From Microbacterium helvum (GTDB lineage Bacteria; Actinomycetota; Actinomycetes; Actinomycetales; Microbacteriaceae): DNA of 64,000 bases. This document shows positions 1 through 8,751 of this stretch, in pieces (within the stretch, counting starts at the first letter, position 1; each line of letters begins with the position of its first letter). Made by a program: the position numbers and the translations under genes. The notes below the pieces were generated by a model. The model did not search any database. It was given only the letters and a program-made list of their open reading frames with translations, and was not told the origin of the DNA. The DNA lies in assembly GCF_014779795.1 (NCBI RefSeq), contig NZ_JACXZS010000002.1:410039-474038 (forward strand). The letters run 5' to 3'.

Positions 1-1
1 C

Positions 2-46
2 CCCGGCAGCTCGTGGACGCCCGGCGTCGACGACCTCGAAGCCTGA
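2..46 (+). CDS. 3' end of an unidentified gene entering from the left edge
   Basis: Only the last 14 codons (PGSSWTPGVDDLEA) and a TGA stop at 44-46 are visible. This frame stops cleanly just before the copper-type operator, so it is the likely coding frame. The product cannot be identified from so short a tail. Confidence 0.35.
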   Translation, partial: PGSSWTPGVDDLEA

Positions 47-60
47 GTCCTCTCGATTCC

Positions 61-83
61 GGCATACCCGATGGGGGTATGCC
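61..83 (+). promoter_or_regulatory. CsoR-like copper operator (inverted repeat)
   Basis: GGCATACCC at 61-69 and GGGTATGCC at 75-83 form a perfect 9-bp inverted repeat around a 5-nt spacer. The ATACCC...GGGTAT core resembles operators bound by CsoR-type copper sensors. It sits directly upstream of a TANNNT -10 hexamer and of two genes of families often linked to copper. The regulator itself is not in the window. Confidence 0.65.
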
Positions 84-84
84 G

Positions 85-90
85 TAGAGT
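85..90 (+). promoter_or_regulatory. putative -10 hexamer TAGAGT of the copper-type operon
   Basis: TAGAGT matches the actinobacterial TANNNT -10 pattern and lies 1 nt after the operator palindrome. A repressor bound there would cover the -35 to -10 region. Confidence 0.4.
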
Positions 91-134
91 GGTGCGCACG
101 CGAACGGTCCGTGTCACGCCCCGGAGGAGAATGG

Positions 135-599
135 ATGCCGCACCCTCCTGCCCTCCCCTCGTCGCGGCTCGGCGCCGCCATGGCCCGACTGCTGCTGGCG
201 GCCGCGCTCATCGCGGGACTTCTCGGCATGCATGTGCTGATGTCGCCTTCCGCTCACGCGGGGCACGCCGCACCGCCCATGACGCTCGCCGCATCCGAGA
301 CCGGATCGCACGATCCGCCGATGCCCGACGCCGCCTTCCGCGCCGAGGCTGCGCACACGTCGGTGTCGTGCGCGACCTCTGCGTGCGCTGACCTCGTGCC
401 GGCCTCCGACGAGGGTGTCTGGGCGGTCGTCTGCGTCCTCGCGCTGCTGCTCACCGCTGTCTTCGCGGCACGCCTGCGAGGCTTCCGACGGCTGCCGCGG
501 AGCGCGTCGTCCTCGGCCGAGGTCCGCGGGTCTGCGGCCGCAGACCGCGGGCCGCGGCATCCGCCCTCTCTCATCGTCCTCTCGATCAGCCGGACCTGA
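135..599 (+). CDS. DUF6153 family small membrane protein
   Basis: This 154-residue protein begins with a basic and then hydrophobic segment carrying GLLGMHVLM, the kind of start seen in DUF6153 proteins. A His-rich linker follows, then two close cysteines (SCATSAC) and a second membrane segment (VWAVVCVLALLLTAVF). The ATG at 135 is preferred over ATGs at 111 and 131 because GGAGGA at 123-128 is well spaced for it. It lies between the CsoR-like operator and the DUF305 gene, which suggests a copper-linked envelope role. The family has no proven function. The overlapping opposite-strand frame is a shadow. Confidence 0.7.
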   Translation: MPHPPALPSSRLGAAMARLLLAAALIAGLLGMHVLMSPSAHAGHAAPPMTLAASETGSHDPPMPDAAFRAEAAHTSVSCATSACADLVPASDEGVWAVVCVLALLLTAVFAARLRGFRRLPRSASSSAEVRGSAAADRGPRHPPSLIVLSISRT

Positions 600-678
600 A
601 CCGCCTGCTGCCCGGAACGACCGGGCGAGGCATCGCCGCGCCTGCGCGGAATCAGTCACCGAACAGAAGAGAGAGACA

Positions 679-1281
679 ATGAACACCCGTACCCGCACGC
701 TGCTCGCGGCACTCCCCCTCGTCGCTGCGCTCGGACTCGCCGGCTGCGCCGATTCGGCGGACGACGGCGGAAGCATGGCAGGCATGGACCACGGCTCGAG
801 CACCCACAGCGAGACGGCCGCCGCGGCGACACCGGCCGACATCATGTTCGTCACGATGATGATCCCGCACCACGAGCAGGCCGTCGAGATGGCCGATCTC
901 GTGCTCGCCAAGGACGGCGTGGACCCGCGGGTGGTCGCGATCGCCGAGCGAGCCCAGGCGGCGCAGGCTCCTGAGATCGAACGGATGCAGGGCTGGCTCG
1001 CGGAGTGGGGCGTCGACCCCGGGGCCGCGGAGTCCGGCATGGATCACGGCGACGGCATGATGTCGGAGGACGACATGACCGCGCTGGAGCAAGCGGACGG
1101 CGCCACCGCGGGTCGCCTGTTCCTCGAGCAGATGGTCGTGCACCACGAAGGGGCCGTAGACATGGCGGCCGCCGCGCTGGCGGACGCGAAGGACGTCGAC
1201 GTGCGAGACCTCGCTCAGCAGGTGATCGACGACCAGACGGCCGAGATCGCCGAGATGCAGCAGCTGGCCGACAGCCTGTGA
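679..1281 (+). CDS. DUF305 domain lipoprotein, probably copper-associated
   Basis: The 200-residue product starts with a lipoprotein signal peptide whose lipobox (GLAGC, about residues 17-21) predicts a lipid anchor outside the membrane. The mature part has two DUF305 half-repeats marked by MMIPHHEQAVEMA and QMVVHHEGAVDMA, and several Met/His clusters (MAGMDHG, MDHGDGMM) suited to binding Cu(I). DUF305 is a ferritin-like helical fold. AGAGAGA precedes the ATG at 679. The gene follows the DUF6153 gene by 79 nt and both probably share the CsoR-type promoter. Copper binding is inferred from context and composition. Confidence 0.85.
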   Translation: MNTRTRTLLAALPLVAALGLAGCADSADDGGSMAGMDHGSSTHSETAAAATPADIMFVTMMIPHHEQAVEMADLVLAKDGVDPRVVAIAERAQAAQAPEIERMQGWLAEWGVDPGAAESGMDHGDGMMSEDDMTALEQADGATAGRLFLEQMVVHHEGAVDMAAAALADAKDVDVRDLAQQVIDDQTAEIAEMQQLADSL

Positions 1282-1287
1282 GCTTGC

Positions 1288-1320
1288 GGGCCGGGGTGGT
1301 CCGTCGGACGGCCCCGGCCC
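1288..1320. terminator. bidirectional terminator hairpin
   Basis: GGGCCGGGG (1288-1296) pairs with CCCCGGCCC (1312-1320), and the loop holds a smaller GTCC/GGAC stem. It lies between the convergent DUF305 and membrane-protein genes. It has no long U tract. Confidence 0.6.
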
Positions 1321-1321
1321 G

Positions 1322-1990
1322 TCACGCAGCGGGCGGGCCGACGCGGCGGTTCTGCCGCTCCACCCACCGGCGCAGCTCGGCCTCGGCGCCCGGAGGCGCC
1401 TGGGCGATCACGTTCATGCCCTGGCGCACGAGATGCGTGCCGACGCGCATCGGCCCCCACACGCGCGCCGTCGAGAGAGCACCGGTGTCGACGTCGCGCA
1501 CCTGCACCTGTGTCGTGTCGGTGGACGACCGACGTCGCGATCCACCCGCGACGTGCTGGACGACGAGAACGGGCAGCCCGTGCGCCGAGGCGGTCGCGAG
1601 CACGGTGTCGAGGTCGTGCGCCGCCCACTGCCGCCGGATGCCGCGCACCGTCCAGAGCGCGACCGCGACCACGACCGCCGTCGCGATTCCGGTCGGCACC
1701 AGCCACAGGCTCGCGAGCGTCAGCACGCCGGCCCACAGGGCGTTGCCTCGGAACGCCAGCAGGATCGCGGCCGCCGACGGCACCAGGCCGAGGAACAGCC
1801 ACGGAGCAGGCGCGTCGATGAGCAGCATCCACGGCTCGCCGCCGAGGAGCACGACGATCCCCACCCAGGCGACCACGCAGGCATACCCCGCGAGCACGGT
1901 GAGCAGCGGCACGGAGCGATACAGCGGTCGCGGAGCGGGAACAGCGCCTTCGATCGCGAGCAGCGGCGAGGACTTGGCGCGACCCGGCAT
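1322..1990 (-). CDS. multi-pass membrane protein of unknown function
   Basis: This 222-residue protein has four hydrophobic segments in its first half (LLTVLAGYACVVAWVGIVVL, a short one at PWLFLGLVPSAAAIL, and GVLTLASLWLVPTGIATAVV), followed by a soluble C-terminal domain of about 110 residues. The start MPGRAKSS was chosen because upstream codons would run into the tRNA. I do not recognise a family. It lies just downstream of tRNA-Asn on the same strand. Confidence 0.6.
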   Translation of the reverse strand: MPGRAKSSPLLAIEGAVPAPRPLYRSVPLLTVLAGYACVVAWVGIVVLLGGEPWMLLIDAPAPWLFLGLVPSAAAILLAFRGNALWAGVLTLASLWLVPTGIATAVVVAVALWTVRGIRRQWAAHDLDTVLATASAHGLPVLVVQHVAGGSRRRSSTDTTQVQVRDVDTGALSTARVWGPMRVGTHLVRQGMNVIAQAPPGAEAELRRWVERQNRRVGPPAA

Positions 1991-2053
1991 GACACCCTTC
2001 GAGAACGGACCAGGAACGAAGAAAGCCCCGGGGGTGGAGCCCCGAGGCCTTCG

Positions 2054-2126
2054 CTCCCCCACTTGGACTCGAACCAAGAACCTATCGGTTAACAGCCGAT
2101 TGCTCTGCCAATTGAGCTATGGAGGA
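2054..2126 (-). tRNA. tRNA-Asn (anticodon GTT)
   Basis: The 73-nt minus-strand sequence folds as a tRNA. The acceptor stem is TCCTCCA with TGGGGGA. The D-arm contains AGCTCAATTGGCAGAGC, the anticodon loop reads CTGTTAA with anticodon GTT, and the T-arm reads GGTTCGAGTCC. The discriminator is G and CCA is not encoded. Confidence 0.97.
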
Positions 2127-2204
2127 ATGTTCCGCACTCTCGTGCGGGCAACCAGTCCATACTAGCAAAGCTCAACCCGTGCTCATGACCATCGCGGGCA
2201 TCGA

Positions 2205-2993
2205 TCACGACCCGACGAGCCGCCGGTCGGCATCGCCGCTGGGAGTCCACAGCAGATCGCGGGTGCCGTGGCCGTACGCGACCGGGTGTCCGCCGCGCAG
2301 CACGAGGACGTCGGCATCCAGGTCGGCCACCGTGTCGGGCTCGTTGGTCACCACGAGGGCAGCCATGCCGAGTTCGCGGCGGCGACGCACGATCGCGTCG
2401 CCTGCCGCCTTGCGCACCTCGACGTCCAGATTCGCGAACGGCTCGTCGGCGATCAGCACACGCGGCTGCAGCACCAGCGCTCGCGCGAACGCGACCCGCT
2501 GGCGCATCCCGGCGCTGAGCTCGTACGGGTACTTCGCCGACGCGCCGAGCGGCAGCATCAGCTCGTCCAGCAGCGATGCGATGCGCACCGCCAGCCCGCG
2601 GGCGCTGACGCGGCGATCCCGGCTCGTGATGGGCTCACCGATCACCTCGGCGACGGTCAGGCGCGCCGGCAGGTGCGCTCCGGCGGACTGCGGCAGATAG
2701 CCCGCGTAGTACGTCAGGTAGCGACGGTCGCGACCGGGATGCCGCACCGAGACGCCCTCGACGGTGCCTTCGCCGCCCACGACGGCGAGCCCCTGCTCAT
2801 CGGCGCCGGCGAGCACGGCCGCCAGCGAGGACTTCCCGGAGCCGGTCGGGCCCATCACCGCGAGCGTTCCGCCTCGTCCGAGCCGGAACGTCACCCCGTC
2901 CACGACGCGCTGCGCCGGCCCGCCCCGTCCCGTCCGGGCGATCGACAGGTCGGAGCAGTCGATCGCCAGATCTGCATCTCTTCGGCGAGCCAT
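2205..2993 (-). CDS. ABC transporter ATP-binding protein (orphan)
   Basis: The 262-residue protein has a complete ABC ATPase set: Walker A GPTGSGKSS at about residues 48-56, Q-loop near GYLPQS, signature LSAGMRQR, Walker B VLIADEP and a degenerate switch region (VVTNEP, Asn in place of His). The order LSAGMRQRVAFARAL resembles oligopeptide- and biotin-type importers. No permease or binding protein lies beside it, so the substrate is unknown. The start MARRRDAD at 2993 is preferred because GAGGGA lies just upstream. Confidence 0.85.
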   Translation of the reverse strand: MARRRDADLAIDCSDLSIARTGRGGPAQRVVDGVTFRLGRGGTLAVMGPTGSGKSSLAAVLAGADEQGLAVVGGEGTVEGVSVRHPGRDRRYLTYYAGYLPQSAGAHLPARLTVAEVIGEPITSRDRRVSARGLAVRIASLLDELMLPLGASAKYPYELSAGMRQRVAFARALVLQPRVLIADEPFANLDVEVRKAAGDAIVRRRRELGMAALVVTNEPDTVADLDADVLVLRGGHPVAYGHGTRDLLWTPSGDADRRLVGS

Positions 2994-3071
2994 TCCCTCA
3001 TCCTGCCGTGCCGTGCGCGCAGACACCAGCAGCCGACGCCGTTCCACAGCGAGGCGCGATCCGCGCCGGTC

Positions 3072-4943
3072 TCAGGAGGCTTCGTCGACCACCGTCTGCC
3101 GGCGCACATCGAGCTCGCGCAGGCGCAGACGGATGCCCCGGCCCTCTTCGGAGTCCGCCGGCACGCGCTGGATCGCGCCGAGCAGCTCCGCCTTCTCGCG
3201 GTCGAGTCCGCGCAGAACGAGCCGACGCAGCAGATCGCTCGCCGAGGCGACTGCGGCGTCGTCATCCAGCGCCGGGAAGTTGCCGGCGAGGAGCTCCGCC
3301 GCGAGCGATCGATACGGCTCCCGGACGGTGGCGACAGCATCCGCCGACCATCCGGGGCGCTGCGTCGTCCCCGCCGCCGCGACCACGGCCACGCGCACCG
3401 CATCCAGCGCCGGCAGTCGGAACGGCAGTTCGAGCGCGCGGCCCACCAGGGCGGGGTCCATGCGGTGCCCGAACTGGAGGACCCCCATGAGCGCGTCGCG
3501 CTCCAGAGCGGCCTCGGGTGTGCGGGGCAGCGTGGCGAGCGTCACGCGCAGGGCGCTGTCGCCGGTCGGCTCGCTCGTCGGCTCCGCCTGCGGTCCGACG
3601 TCACGGCGGCGATCCTCGCGCGGGCCGCTGCGCGCGGCGCGCTCGACCTCGCGACGGACGTCCTCGGTGTCCATCCCGAGGCGTCGGGCCAGCACCCGGA
3701 TGTATTCGGGCTGCAGCAGCGGGTCACGCAGCTCGGCGACCACTGGCGCCGCCGTGCGCAGCGCACCGACCCGGCCCTCGACGCTCGCGAGGTCGAACCC
3801 CGCGATGCGCTGGTCGAGGACGAACTCCACCATGGGCACCTTGGTCTCCATCAGGCCCCGCACCGCGCCGTCGCCGCGCGCGAGCCGCAGATCGCACGGG
3901 TCGAGGCCCTCGGGGCCTGTCGCGACATAGGTCTGCGCGTTGAAGCGCTTGGCGTCCGCGAACGCGCGCAGCGCCGCCTTCTGCCCGGCTGCGTCCGGGT
4001 CGAACGTGAAGACGACCTCGCCGGCGGTCGAGTCGTCGCCCATCACGCGGCGCAGCACCGTGATGTGGTCCGCTCCGAAGGCGGTTCCGCACGTCGCGAT
4101 GGCGGTCGTGATCCCGGCCAGGTGGCAGGCCATGACATCCGTGTAGCCCTCGACCACGACGACCCGGTGCTCGCGCGAGATGTCGCGCTTGGCGAGATCG
4201 AGGCCGTAGAGCACGTTCGTCTTCTTGTAGAGCGTCGTCTCGGGCGTGTTGAGGTACTTGGGGCCCTTGTCGTCGTCATAGAGCTTGCGGGCGCCGAAGC
4301 CGATCACCTGCCCGGTGACGTCGCGGATCGGCCACACCACGCGGCCGCGGAAGCGGTCGTACACGCCGCGCTGCCCCTGCGACACCAGGCCGGCCGAAGA
4401 GAGCTCCTCGTCGGTGAAGCCCTGGGCGCGCAGCGCCTTGGTCATGCCCTCCCAGCCCTTCGGGGCGTAGCCGACTCCGAAATGCCCGGCTGCGCCGGCG
4501 TCGAACCCGCGCTGCCCGAGAAAGCGGCGCGCGGTGTCGGCCTCGGGCGTCATCAGCTGCGTGCGGAAGAAGTCCGCCGCGGCGGAGTTCGCCGCATACA
4601 GGCGCGCGCGGCCCGTGTGCTCGGGCGCGGCCCCGCCGTCCTCGTAGTGCAGCGCGTAGCCGATGCGGCCCGCGAGCCGCTCGACAGCCTCGGTGAACGA
4701 CACGTGGTCCATCGCGCGGAGGAACGAGTACACGTCACCCGACTCGCCGCAGCCGAAGCAGTGATAGAAGCCGGCCTGCGGGCGCACGTTGAAGCTGGGG
4801 CTGCGCTCGTCGTGGAACGGGCACAGCCCCTTCAACGAGCCGACTCCCGCCGACTTGAGCGCCACCCGCTCGCCGATGATGTCGGCGATGTTGGTGCGTG
4901 CCTTCACCTCGTCGACGTCGGCCTGGCGGATCCGTCCCGGCAT
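3072..4943 (-). CDS. dnaG: DNA primase
   Basis: DnaG makes the RNA primers for replication. The 623-residue protein begins MPGRIRQADVDEVKARTNI. It has the CHC2 zinc finger (LCPFHDE, then FHCFGC-like YHCFGC, about residues 39-65), the DnaG catalytic core and TOPRIM motifs VVVEGYTDV and DPDAAGQ, and an Arg-rich linker before the C-terminal helicase-binding domain. Its length is normal for actinobacterial DnaG. The start overlaps the dgt stop by 1 nt (TGATG), so the pair is translationally coupled. Confidence 0.97.
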   Translation of the reverse strand: MPGRIRQADVDEVKARTNIADIIGERVALKSAGVGSLKGLCPFHDERSPSFNVRPQAGFYHCFGCGESGDVYSFLRAMDHVSFTEAVERLAGRIGYALHYEDGGAAPEHTGRARLYAANSAAADFFRTQLMTPEADTARRFLGQRGFDAGAAGHFGVGYAPKGWEGMTKALRAQGFTDEELSSAGLVSQGQRGVYDRFRGRVVWPIRDVTGQVIGFGARKLYDDDKGPKYLNTPETTLYKKTNVLYGLDLAKRDISREHRVVVVEGYTDVMACHLAGITTAIATCGTAFGADHITVLRRVMGDDSTAGEVVFTFDPDAAGQKAALRAFADAKRFNAQTYVATGPEGLDPCDLRLARGDGAVRGLMETKVPMVEFVLDQRIAGFDLASVEGRVGALRTAAPVVAELRDPLLQPEYIRVLARRLGMDTEDVRREVERAARSGPREDRRRDVGPQAEPTSEPTGDSALRVTLATLPRTPEAALERDALMGVLQFGHRMDPALVGRALELPFRLPALDAVRVAVVAAAGTTQRPGWSADAVATVREPYRSLAAELLAGNFPALDDDAAVASASDLLRRLVLRGLDREKAELLGAIQRVPADSEEGRGIRLRLRELDVRRQTVVDEAS

Positions 4944-6286
4944 CAGCGAGCCTCGTGGGCTGTGGAGTCCATCGGCCGGGCTCCAGGCGCCCACACGCCG
5001 ACCGTGGCCGCGTCCACCGGCGCGACGAGCGCCCCGTGCCAGGCGATGGCGAGCTGATCGGTCAGGCTCGCGACCTGGTCGACGACGGCGCGCCGGCGCG
5101 CGGTGTCGGTCGTCGCCGCCGCGAAGTCCTGCGTGTGGATCGCGTCCAGAGCTTCCGGTCGCTCCCAGAGCGCCGTCGCGAGGCGCTTGAGCAGTCGTCG
5201 CTGCTCCTTGTAGAGGTCCTTGCGGCCCTCGATCGACACGACGGCCGCGCCGATGATGCCCTTGAGCACGGCCATCTCGGCCTCGACGATGCGCGGCACG
5301 ATGAGGTGGCCGCGGTAGCGGGTGAGCACGGAGAGGTCGTAGGCCTCGCGCGTGGCGGTCGTGGCCGCGCGGGCGAAACGCCCGATCAGATCGGACGTCA
5401 GGTTCTTCAGGCGCGCCAGCGCGGCGCGCGTGCCGTCGAACGAGTCGATCCATTCCGGCATCCGCGTGAGCCGGAACAGCGCGTCTTCGAGCTCGTCGCG
5501 CGCGAAGTCGAAGCCGACCCACGACTGGATGGCCGTCAGCAGGCCCTCGTGCTCGCGCGGATCGACGAGCCGTGCGGGGTCGAGGTAGCCGTTGACGATG
5601 GCGTCCTCGAAGTCGTGCACCGAGTAGGCGATGTCGTCCGACAGGTCCATCACCTCGGCCTCGATGCAGCGCACGCGCCCCGGCGCGTCGGCACGCAGCC
5701 AGTGGAAGACCTCTTCGTCGTCGGGGTATACGCCGAACTTCAGGCGCCCGCCGGGGTCGGGAAGCGGATGGTCCGCCGTCCAGGGGTACTTGCACGACGC
5801 GTCGAGGCTCGCCCGCGTCAGGTTCAGACCGAAGCTGCGGCCGTCGCCGTCGATCACCTTCGGTTCCAGGCGGGTGAGGATCCGCAGGGTCTGCGCATTG
5901 CCCTCGAACCCGCCGAAGTCCTCGGCCCACTCGTTGAGAGCCCGTTCGCCGTTGTGCCCGAACGGCGGATGACCGAGGTCGTGGCTCAGGCACGCCGTGT
6001 CGACGACATCGGCGGCGAGCTGCAGCGCGGTCGCCAGCTCGCGCCCCACCTGGGCGACCTCGAGGGAATGCGTCAGGCGGTTGCGCGCGAAATCGGCGGG
6101 GCTGGCGGGGCTCAGCACCTGCGTCTTTGCGGCGAGGCGCCGCAGCGCCGCCGAGTGCAGCACCCGAGCACGATCACGCGCGAAATCGTCTCGCTGCGAC
6201 CGGTGGCGTTCGGCGTGGAACCGTGCGGCATCCGCGTCGTCGTAGCCGAAGGGCCGTTCCGACGCGCCCGCCTCGTCAGCCGCCAC
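4943..6286 (-). CDS. dgt: deoxyguanosinetriphosphate triphosphohydrolase (HD domain)
   Basis: The enzyme hydrolyses dGTP, or other dNTPs, to the nucleoside and triphosphate. The 447-residue protein has the HD metal-binding motifs of the family: RLTHSLEVAQVG (first His), CLSHDLGHPPFGHNGE (HD pair) and a later Asp in SDDIAYSVHDFED. Dgt beside dnaG is a common actinobacterial arrangement. Its start overlaps the end of dusB by 11 nt, and its stop overlaps the dnaG start, so dusB-dgt-dnaG is a tight operon. Confidence 0.95.
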   Translation of the reverse strand: MAADEAGASERPFGYDDADAARFHAERHRSQRDDFARDRARVLHSAALRRLAAKTQVLSPASPADFARNRLTHSLEVAQVGRELATALQLAADVVDTACLSHDLGHPPFGHNGERALNEWAEDFGGFEGNAQTLRILTRLEPKVIDGDGRSFGLNLTRASLDASCKYPWTADHPLPDPGGRLKFGVYPDDEEVFHWLRADAPGRVRCIEAEVMDLSDDIAYSVHDFEDAIVNGYLDPARLVDPREHEGLLTAIQSWVGFDFARDELEDALFRLTRMPEWIDSFDGTRAALARLKNLTSDLIGRFARAATTATREAYDLSVLTRYRGHLIVPRIVEAEMAVLKGIIGAAVVSIEGRKDLYKEQRRLLKRLATALWERPEALDAIHTQDFAAATTDTARRRAVVDQVASLTDQLAIAWHGALVAPVDAATVGVWAPGARPMDSTAHEAR

Positions 6287-7442
6287 TGTGGTCGAGTTCC
6301 GCTTCGGCGAGGGCGATGGATGCCGCGGCCCCGAGCTCGCGGGAGTTCAGCCAGCCGTCGGGCAGGGCGGGCCGCTTGGGGGTGCCGGCGCGACCGCGCT
6401 GACCCTCGGCGGCAGCACCCGGATAGGGTGCGTCGAGGTCGAGCGTGGCGAGCAGGTCATCGATCTCTGCGAGGGTCGACGCCGTCGCGAGGCTGGCGCG
6501 CAGCTCGCCGCCCACCGGGTAGCCCTTGAAATACCATGCGACGTGCTTGCGAATGTCGCGGCAGCCGCGGCCCTCGTCGTCGAAGAACTCGACGAGCAGC
6601 TCGGCGTGACGGCGGAAGGCCGCCGCCACGAACCCGAGGGTCGCGTCGACCGGCTGGGCCGGCGCGGCATCGGGACCGCCCAGCGCGCGGGCGAGGTCGC
6701 CGAACAGCCACGGGCGGCCGAGGCAGCCGCGCCCGACGACGACGCCGTCGCATCCCGTCTCTGCCATCATGCGGACCGCGTCCTCAGCGGACCAGATGTC
6801 GCCGTTGCCCAGGACCGGCACGCTGGTGACGGTCTCTTTGAGCTTCGTGATGGCGGACCAGTCGGCGGTGCCCGAGTAGAACTCGGATGCGGTGCGGGCG
6901 TGCAGCGCGACCGCGGCGACGCCGGCGTCCTCGGCGATGCGGCCGGCGTCGAGGTAGGTCAGATGGTCGGCATCGATGCCCTTGCGCATCTTCACCGTGA
7001 GCGGCACGTCGCCGGCGGCGCGCGCCGCGCGGGTCACGATCTCGCGGAACAGCCCGAGCTTCCACGGCAGCGCCGCTCCCCCGCCCTTGCGGGTGACCTT
7101 CGGGACGGGGCAGCCGAAGTTGAGGTCGATGTGGTCGGCGCGGTCCTCGTCCACGAGGAGTCGCACGGCAGCCTCCGTCGTCGCCGGGTCCACGCCGTAG
7201 AGCTGGATCGACCGCGGCTTCTCGGAGTCGTGGTGGGTGATCAGTCGCATGGTGGTCGCGTTGCGCTCGACCAGTGCGCGGGTCGTGATCATCTCGCTCA
7301 CGTAGAGCCCCGCGCCGTACTCGCGGCACAGGCGCCGGAACGCGGTGTTGGTGATGCCCGCCATCGGCGCGAGCACCACGGGGGCGTCGAGTTCGATGGG
7401 CCCGATGCGCAGCGTGGGCGCGGGGGCGATGGCAGTCGTCAC
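6276..7442 (-). CDS. dusB: tRNA-dihydrouridine synthase
   Basis: This FMN enzyme reduces uridines in the tRNA D-loop. The 388-residue protein has the family's early motif APMAGITNTAFR, the catalytic cysteine in NFGCPVPKV, the flavin/substrate segment RKGGGAAL and VKMRKGID, and the late phosphate-binding GVVVGRGCLGRPWLF. The start is GTG at 7442. A hexamer GAGAAT lies 6 nt upstream, which fits a leaderless transcript. It is the first gene of dusB-dgt-dnaG and divergent from the peroxidase gene. Confidence 0.95.
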   Translation of the reverse strand: MTTAIAPAPTLRIGPIELDAPVVLAPMAGITNTAFRRLCREYGAGLYVSEMITTRALVERNATTMRLITHHDSEKPRSIQLYGVDPATTEAAVRLLVDEDRADHIDLNFGCPVPKVTRKGGGAALPWKLGLFREIVTRAARAAGDVPLTVKMRKGIDADHLTYLDAGRIAEDAGVAAVALHARTASEFYSGTADWSAITKLKETVTSVPVLGNGDIWSAEDAVRMMAETGCDGVVVGRGCLGRPWLFGDLARALGGPDAAPAQPVDATLGFVAAAFRRHAELLVEFFDDEGRGCRDIRKHVAWYFKGYPVGGELRASLATASTLAEIDDLLATLDLDAPYPGAAAEGQRGRAGTPKRPALPDGWLNSRELGAAASIALAEAELDHSGG

Positions 7443-7490
7443 GACTCCATTCTCTTACAGGAATCCGGCCCTTGGCTGAACGCGAAGGCA

Positions 7491-7496
7491 TAGCCT
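7491..7496 (+). promoter_or_regulatory. -10 hexamer TAGCCT, leaderless promoter
   Basis: TAGCCT ends 6 nt before the ATG at 7503 and there is no Shine-Dalgarno sequence. Transcription should start at or next to the ATG. Confidence 0.6.
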
Positions 7497-7502
7497 GGGG
7501 AT

Positions 7503-8006
7503 ATGACCGAGGCCACGATCACCGACCTGCGCCAGATCCCCTTCCAGACGGCCGATGGCGGAACCGCCACCCTCTCCGATTACGGCGACCAGGTGCTGCT
7601 CGTGGTCAACGTAGCGTCCAAGTGCGGGCTGACCCCGCAGTACGAGCAGCTCGAGCAGCTGCAGCGCGCGTACGCCGACCGCGGGTTCACCGTGCTCGGG
7701 TTCCCCTGCAACCAGTTCATGGGCCAGGAGCCCGGTTCGATGGAAGAGATCCTCGAGTACTGCTCGACCACGTGGGGCGTCAGCTTCCCGGTCTTCGACA
7801 AGATCAAGGTCAACGGCGGTGGTGCGGCCCCGCTGTACAAGGCGCTCAAGAGATCGAAGGACGCCGAGGGCGGGCGCGGTCCGATCGTGTGGAACTTCGA
7901 GAAGTTCGTGCTCACACCGGACGGCGGCATCCACCGATTCCGTCCCAACGTCAAGCCGGACGACCCGGCGATCGTCGACGTCATCGAGGCGAACCTCCCC
8001 CGCTGA
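7503..8006 (+). CDS. glutathione peroxidase family thiol peroxidase
   Basis: The 167-residue protein is a GPx-fold peroxidase that reduces hydrogen or organic peroxides, probably using thioredoxin or mycothiol because actinobacteria lack glutathione. The peroxidatic cysteine sits in VVNVASKCGLTPQY (about residue 37). The family's second motif LGFPCNQF carries the likely resolving cysteine, and WNFEKF holds the Trp/Asn of the active site. It is cytosolic, with no signal peptide. Confidence 0.93.
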   Translation: MTEATITDLRQIPFQTADGGTATLSDYGDQVLLVVNVASKCGLTPQYEQLEQLQRAYADRGFTVLGFPCNQFMGQEPGSMEEILEYCSTTWGVSFPVFDKIKVNGGGAAPLYKALKRSKDAEGGRGPIVWNFEKFVLTPDGGIHRFRPNVKPDDPAIVDVIEANLPR

Positions 8007-8014
8007 ACACGCGA

Positions 8015-8044
8015 CGGCCCGCCACGATCTCTCGTGATGGGCCG
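8015..8044. terminator. bidirectional terminator hairpin
   Basis: CGGCCC and GGGCCG enclose a second stem CACGA/TCGTG around a TCTC loop. It lies between the convergent peroxidase and DsbA-family genes. Confidence 0.6.
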
Positions 8045-8058
8045 CCCGGTGATCAGGC

Positions 8059-8751
8059 TCAGGCGACGGCTTCGTCGGCCTCGACCTCGCCGTCGTTGTG
8101 CTCGGCCCACACCTGGCGCACGATCTGCGCGAAGGCGTCGGCCGGCTGCGCTCCCGACACGCCGTACTTGCCGTCGATCACGAAGAACGGGACGCCGTTG
8201 ATGCCGTACGCGGCCGCCTGGGCCTGGTCGGCGCGGACCGCGTCGAGGTAGCGTCCGCTCTGCAGCGCATCGCGTGCCGCGTCCGCGTCGAGCCCGCTGT
8301 CGGCGGCGAGCGCGACCAGTTCGTCCTCACGGCCGAGGTGGCGGCCTTCGGTGAAGTAGGCGGCCATGAGGCGCTCCGCGAGCTCATGCTGCCGCCCCTG
8401 CTCCTTCGCGAAGTGCAGCAGCTCGTGCGCCTTGACGGTGTTGGTGTGCTTGAGCAGGTCGAAGCGGTACTCCAGACCGGCGTCGGCGGCGACGCCGGTG
8501 ACGCGCTCGAGCATCTGCTGCACCTGCTCGCGCGGCATGCCCTTGTGCTTCGCCAGGAAGTCGAGCTCGTCGCCCTCGAAGTCCACGGGGGTGTCGGGCG
8601 AGAGCTCGAACGAGTGGAAGGTCACCTCGACGGCGGGGGCGTCCTCGTCGGTGGATGCCGCGGCCAGGCCGTTCTCGAGGTTGCGCTTGCCGATGTAGCA
8701 CCACGGGCAGGCGATGTCGCTCCACACGTCGATCTTGATGGCGTCTGTCAT
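8059..8751 (-). CDS. DsbA family oxidoreductase (FrnE-like)
   Basis: The 230-residue protein has a thioredoxin fold with a helical insertion. The redox motif is CPWC in WSDIACPWCYIGK near the N-terminus, and the cis-Pro loop is GVPFFVID. The overall pattern matches FrnE-type cytosolic disulfide isomerases. There is no signal peptide. The stop of the upstream membrane-protein gene overlaps its ATG (ATGA), so the two are co-translated. Confidence 0.92.
   Translation of the reverse strand: MTDAIKIDVWSDIACPWCYIGKRNLENGLAAASTDEDAPAVEVTFHSFELSPDTPVDFEGDELDFLAKHKGMPREQVQQMLERVTGVAADAGLEYRFDLLKHTNTVKAHELLHFAKEQGRQHELAERLMAAYFTEGRHLGREDELVALAADSGLDADAARDALQSGRYLDAVRADQAQAAAYGINGVPFFVIDGKYGVSGAQPADAFAQIVRQVWAEHNDGEVEADEAVA

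Noticed and set aside
2054..2126. tRNA-Asn as an integration site
   Set aside because: Both flanks hold ordinary genes, no integrase lies nearby, and no duplicated tRNA 3' end was seen.
2268..5057. 929-codon open frame on the plus strand
   Set aside because: It runs antisense to dnaG and the ABC ATPase, is rich in Arg, His and Ala as expected of a GC-rich shadow frame, and has no recognisable domain.
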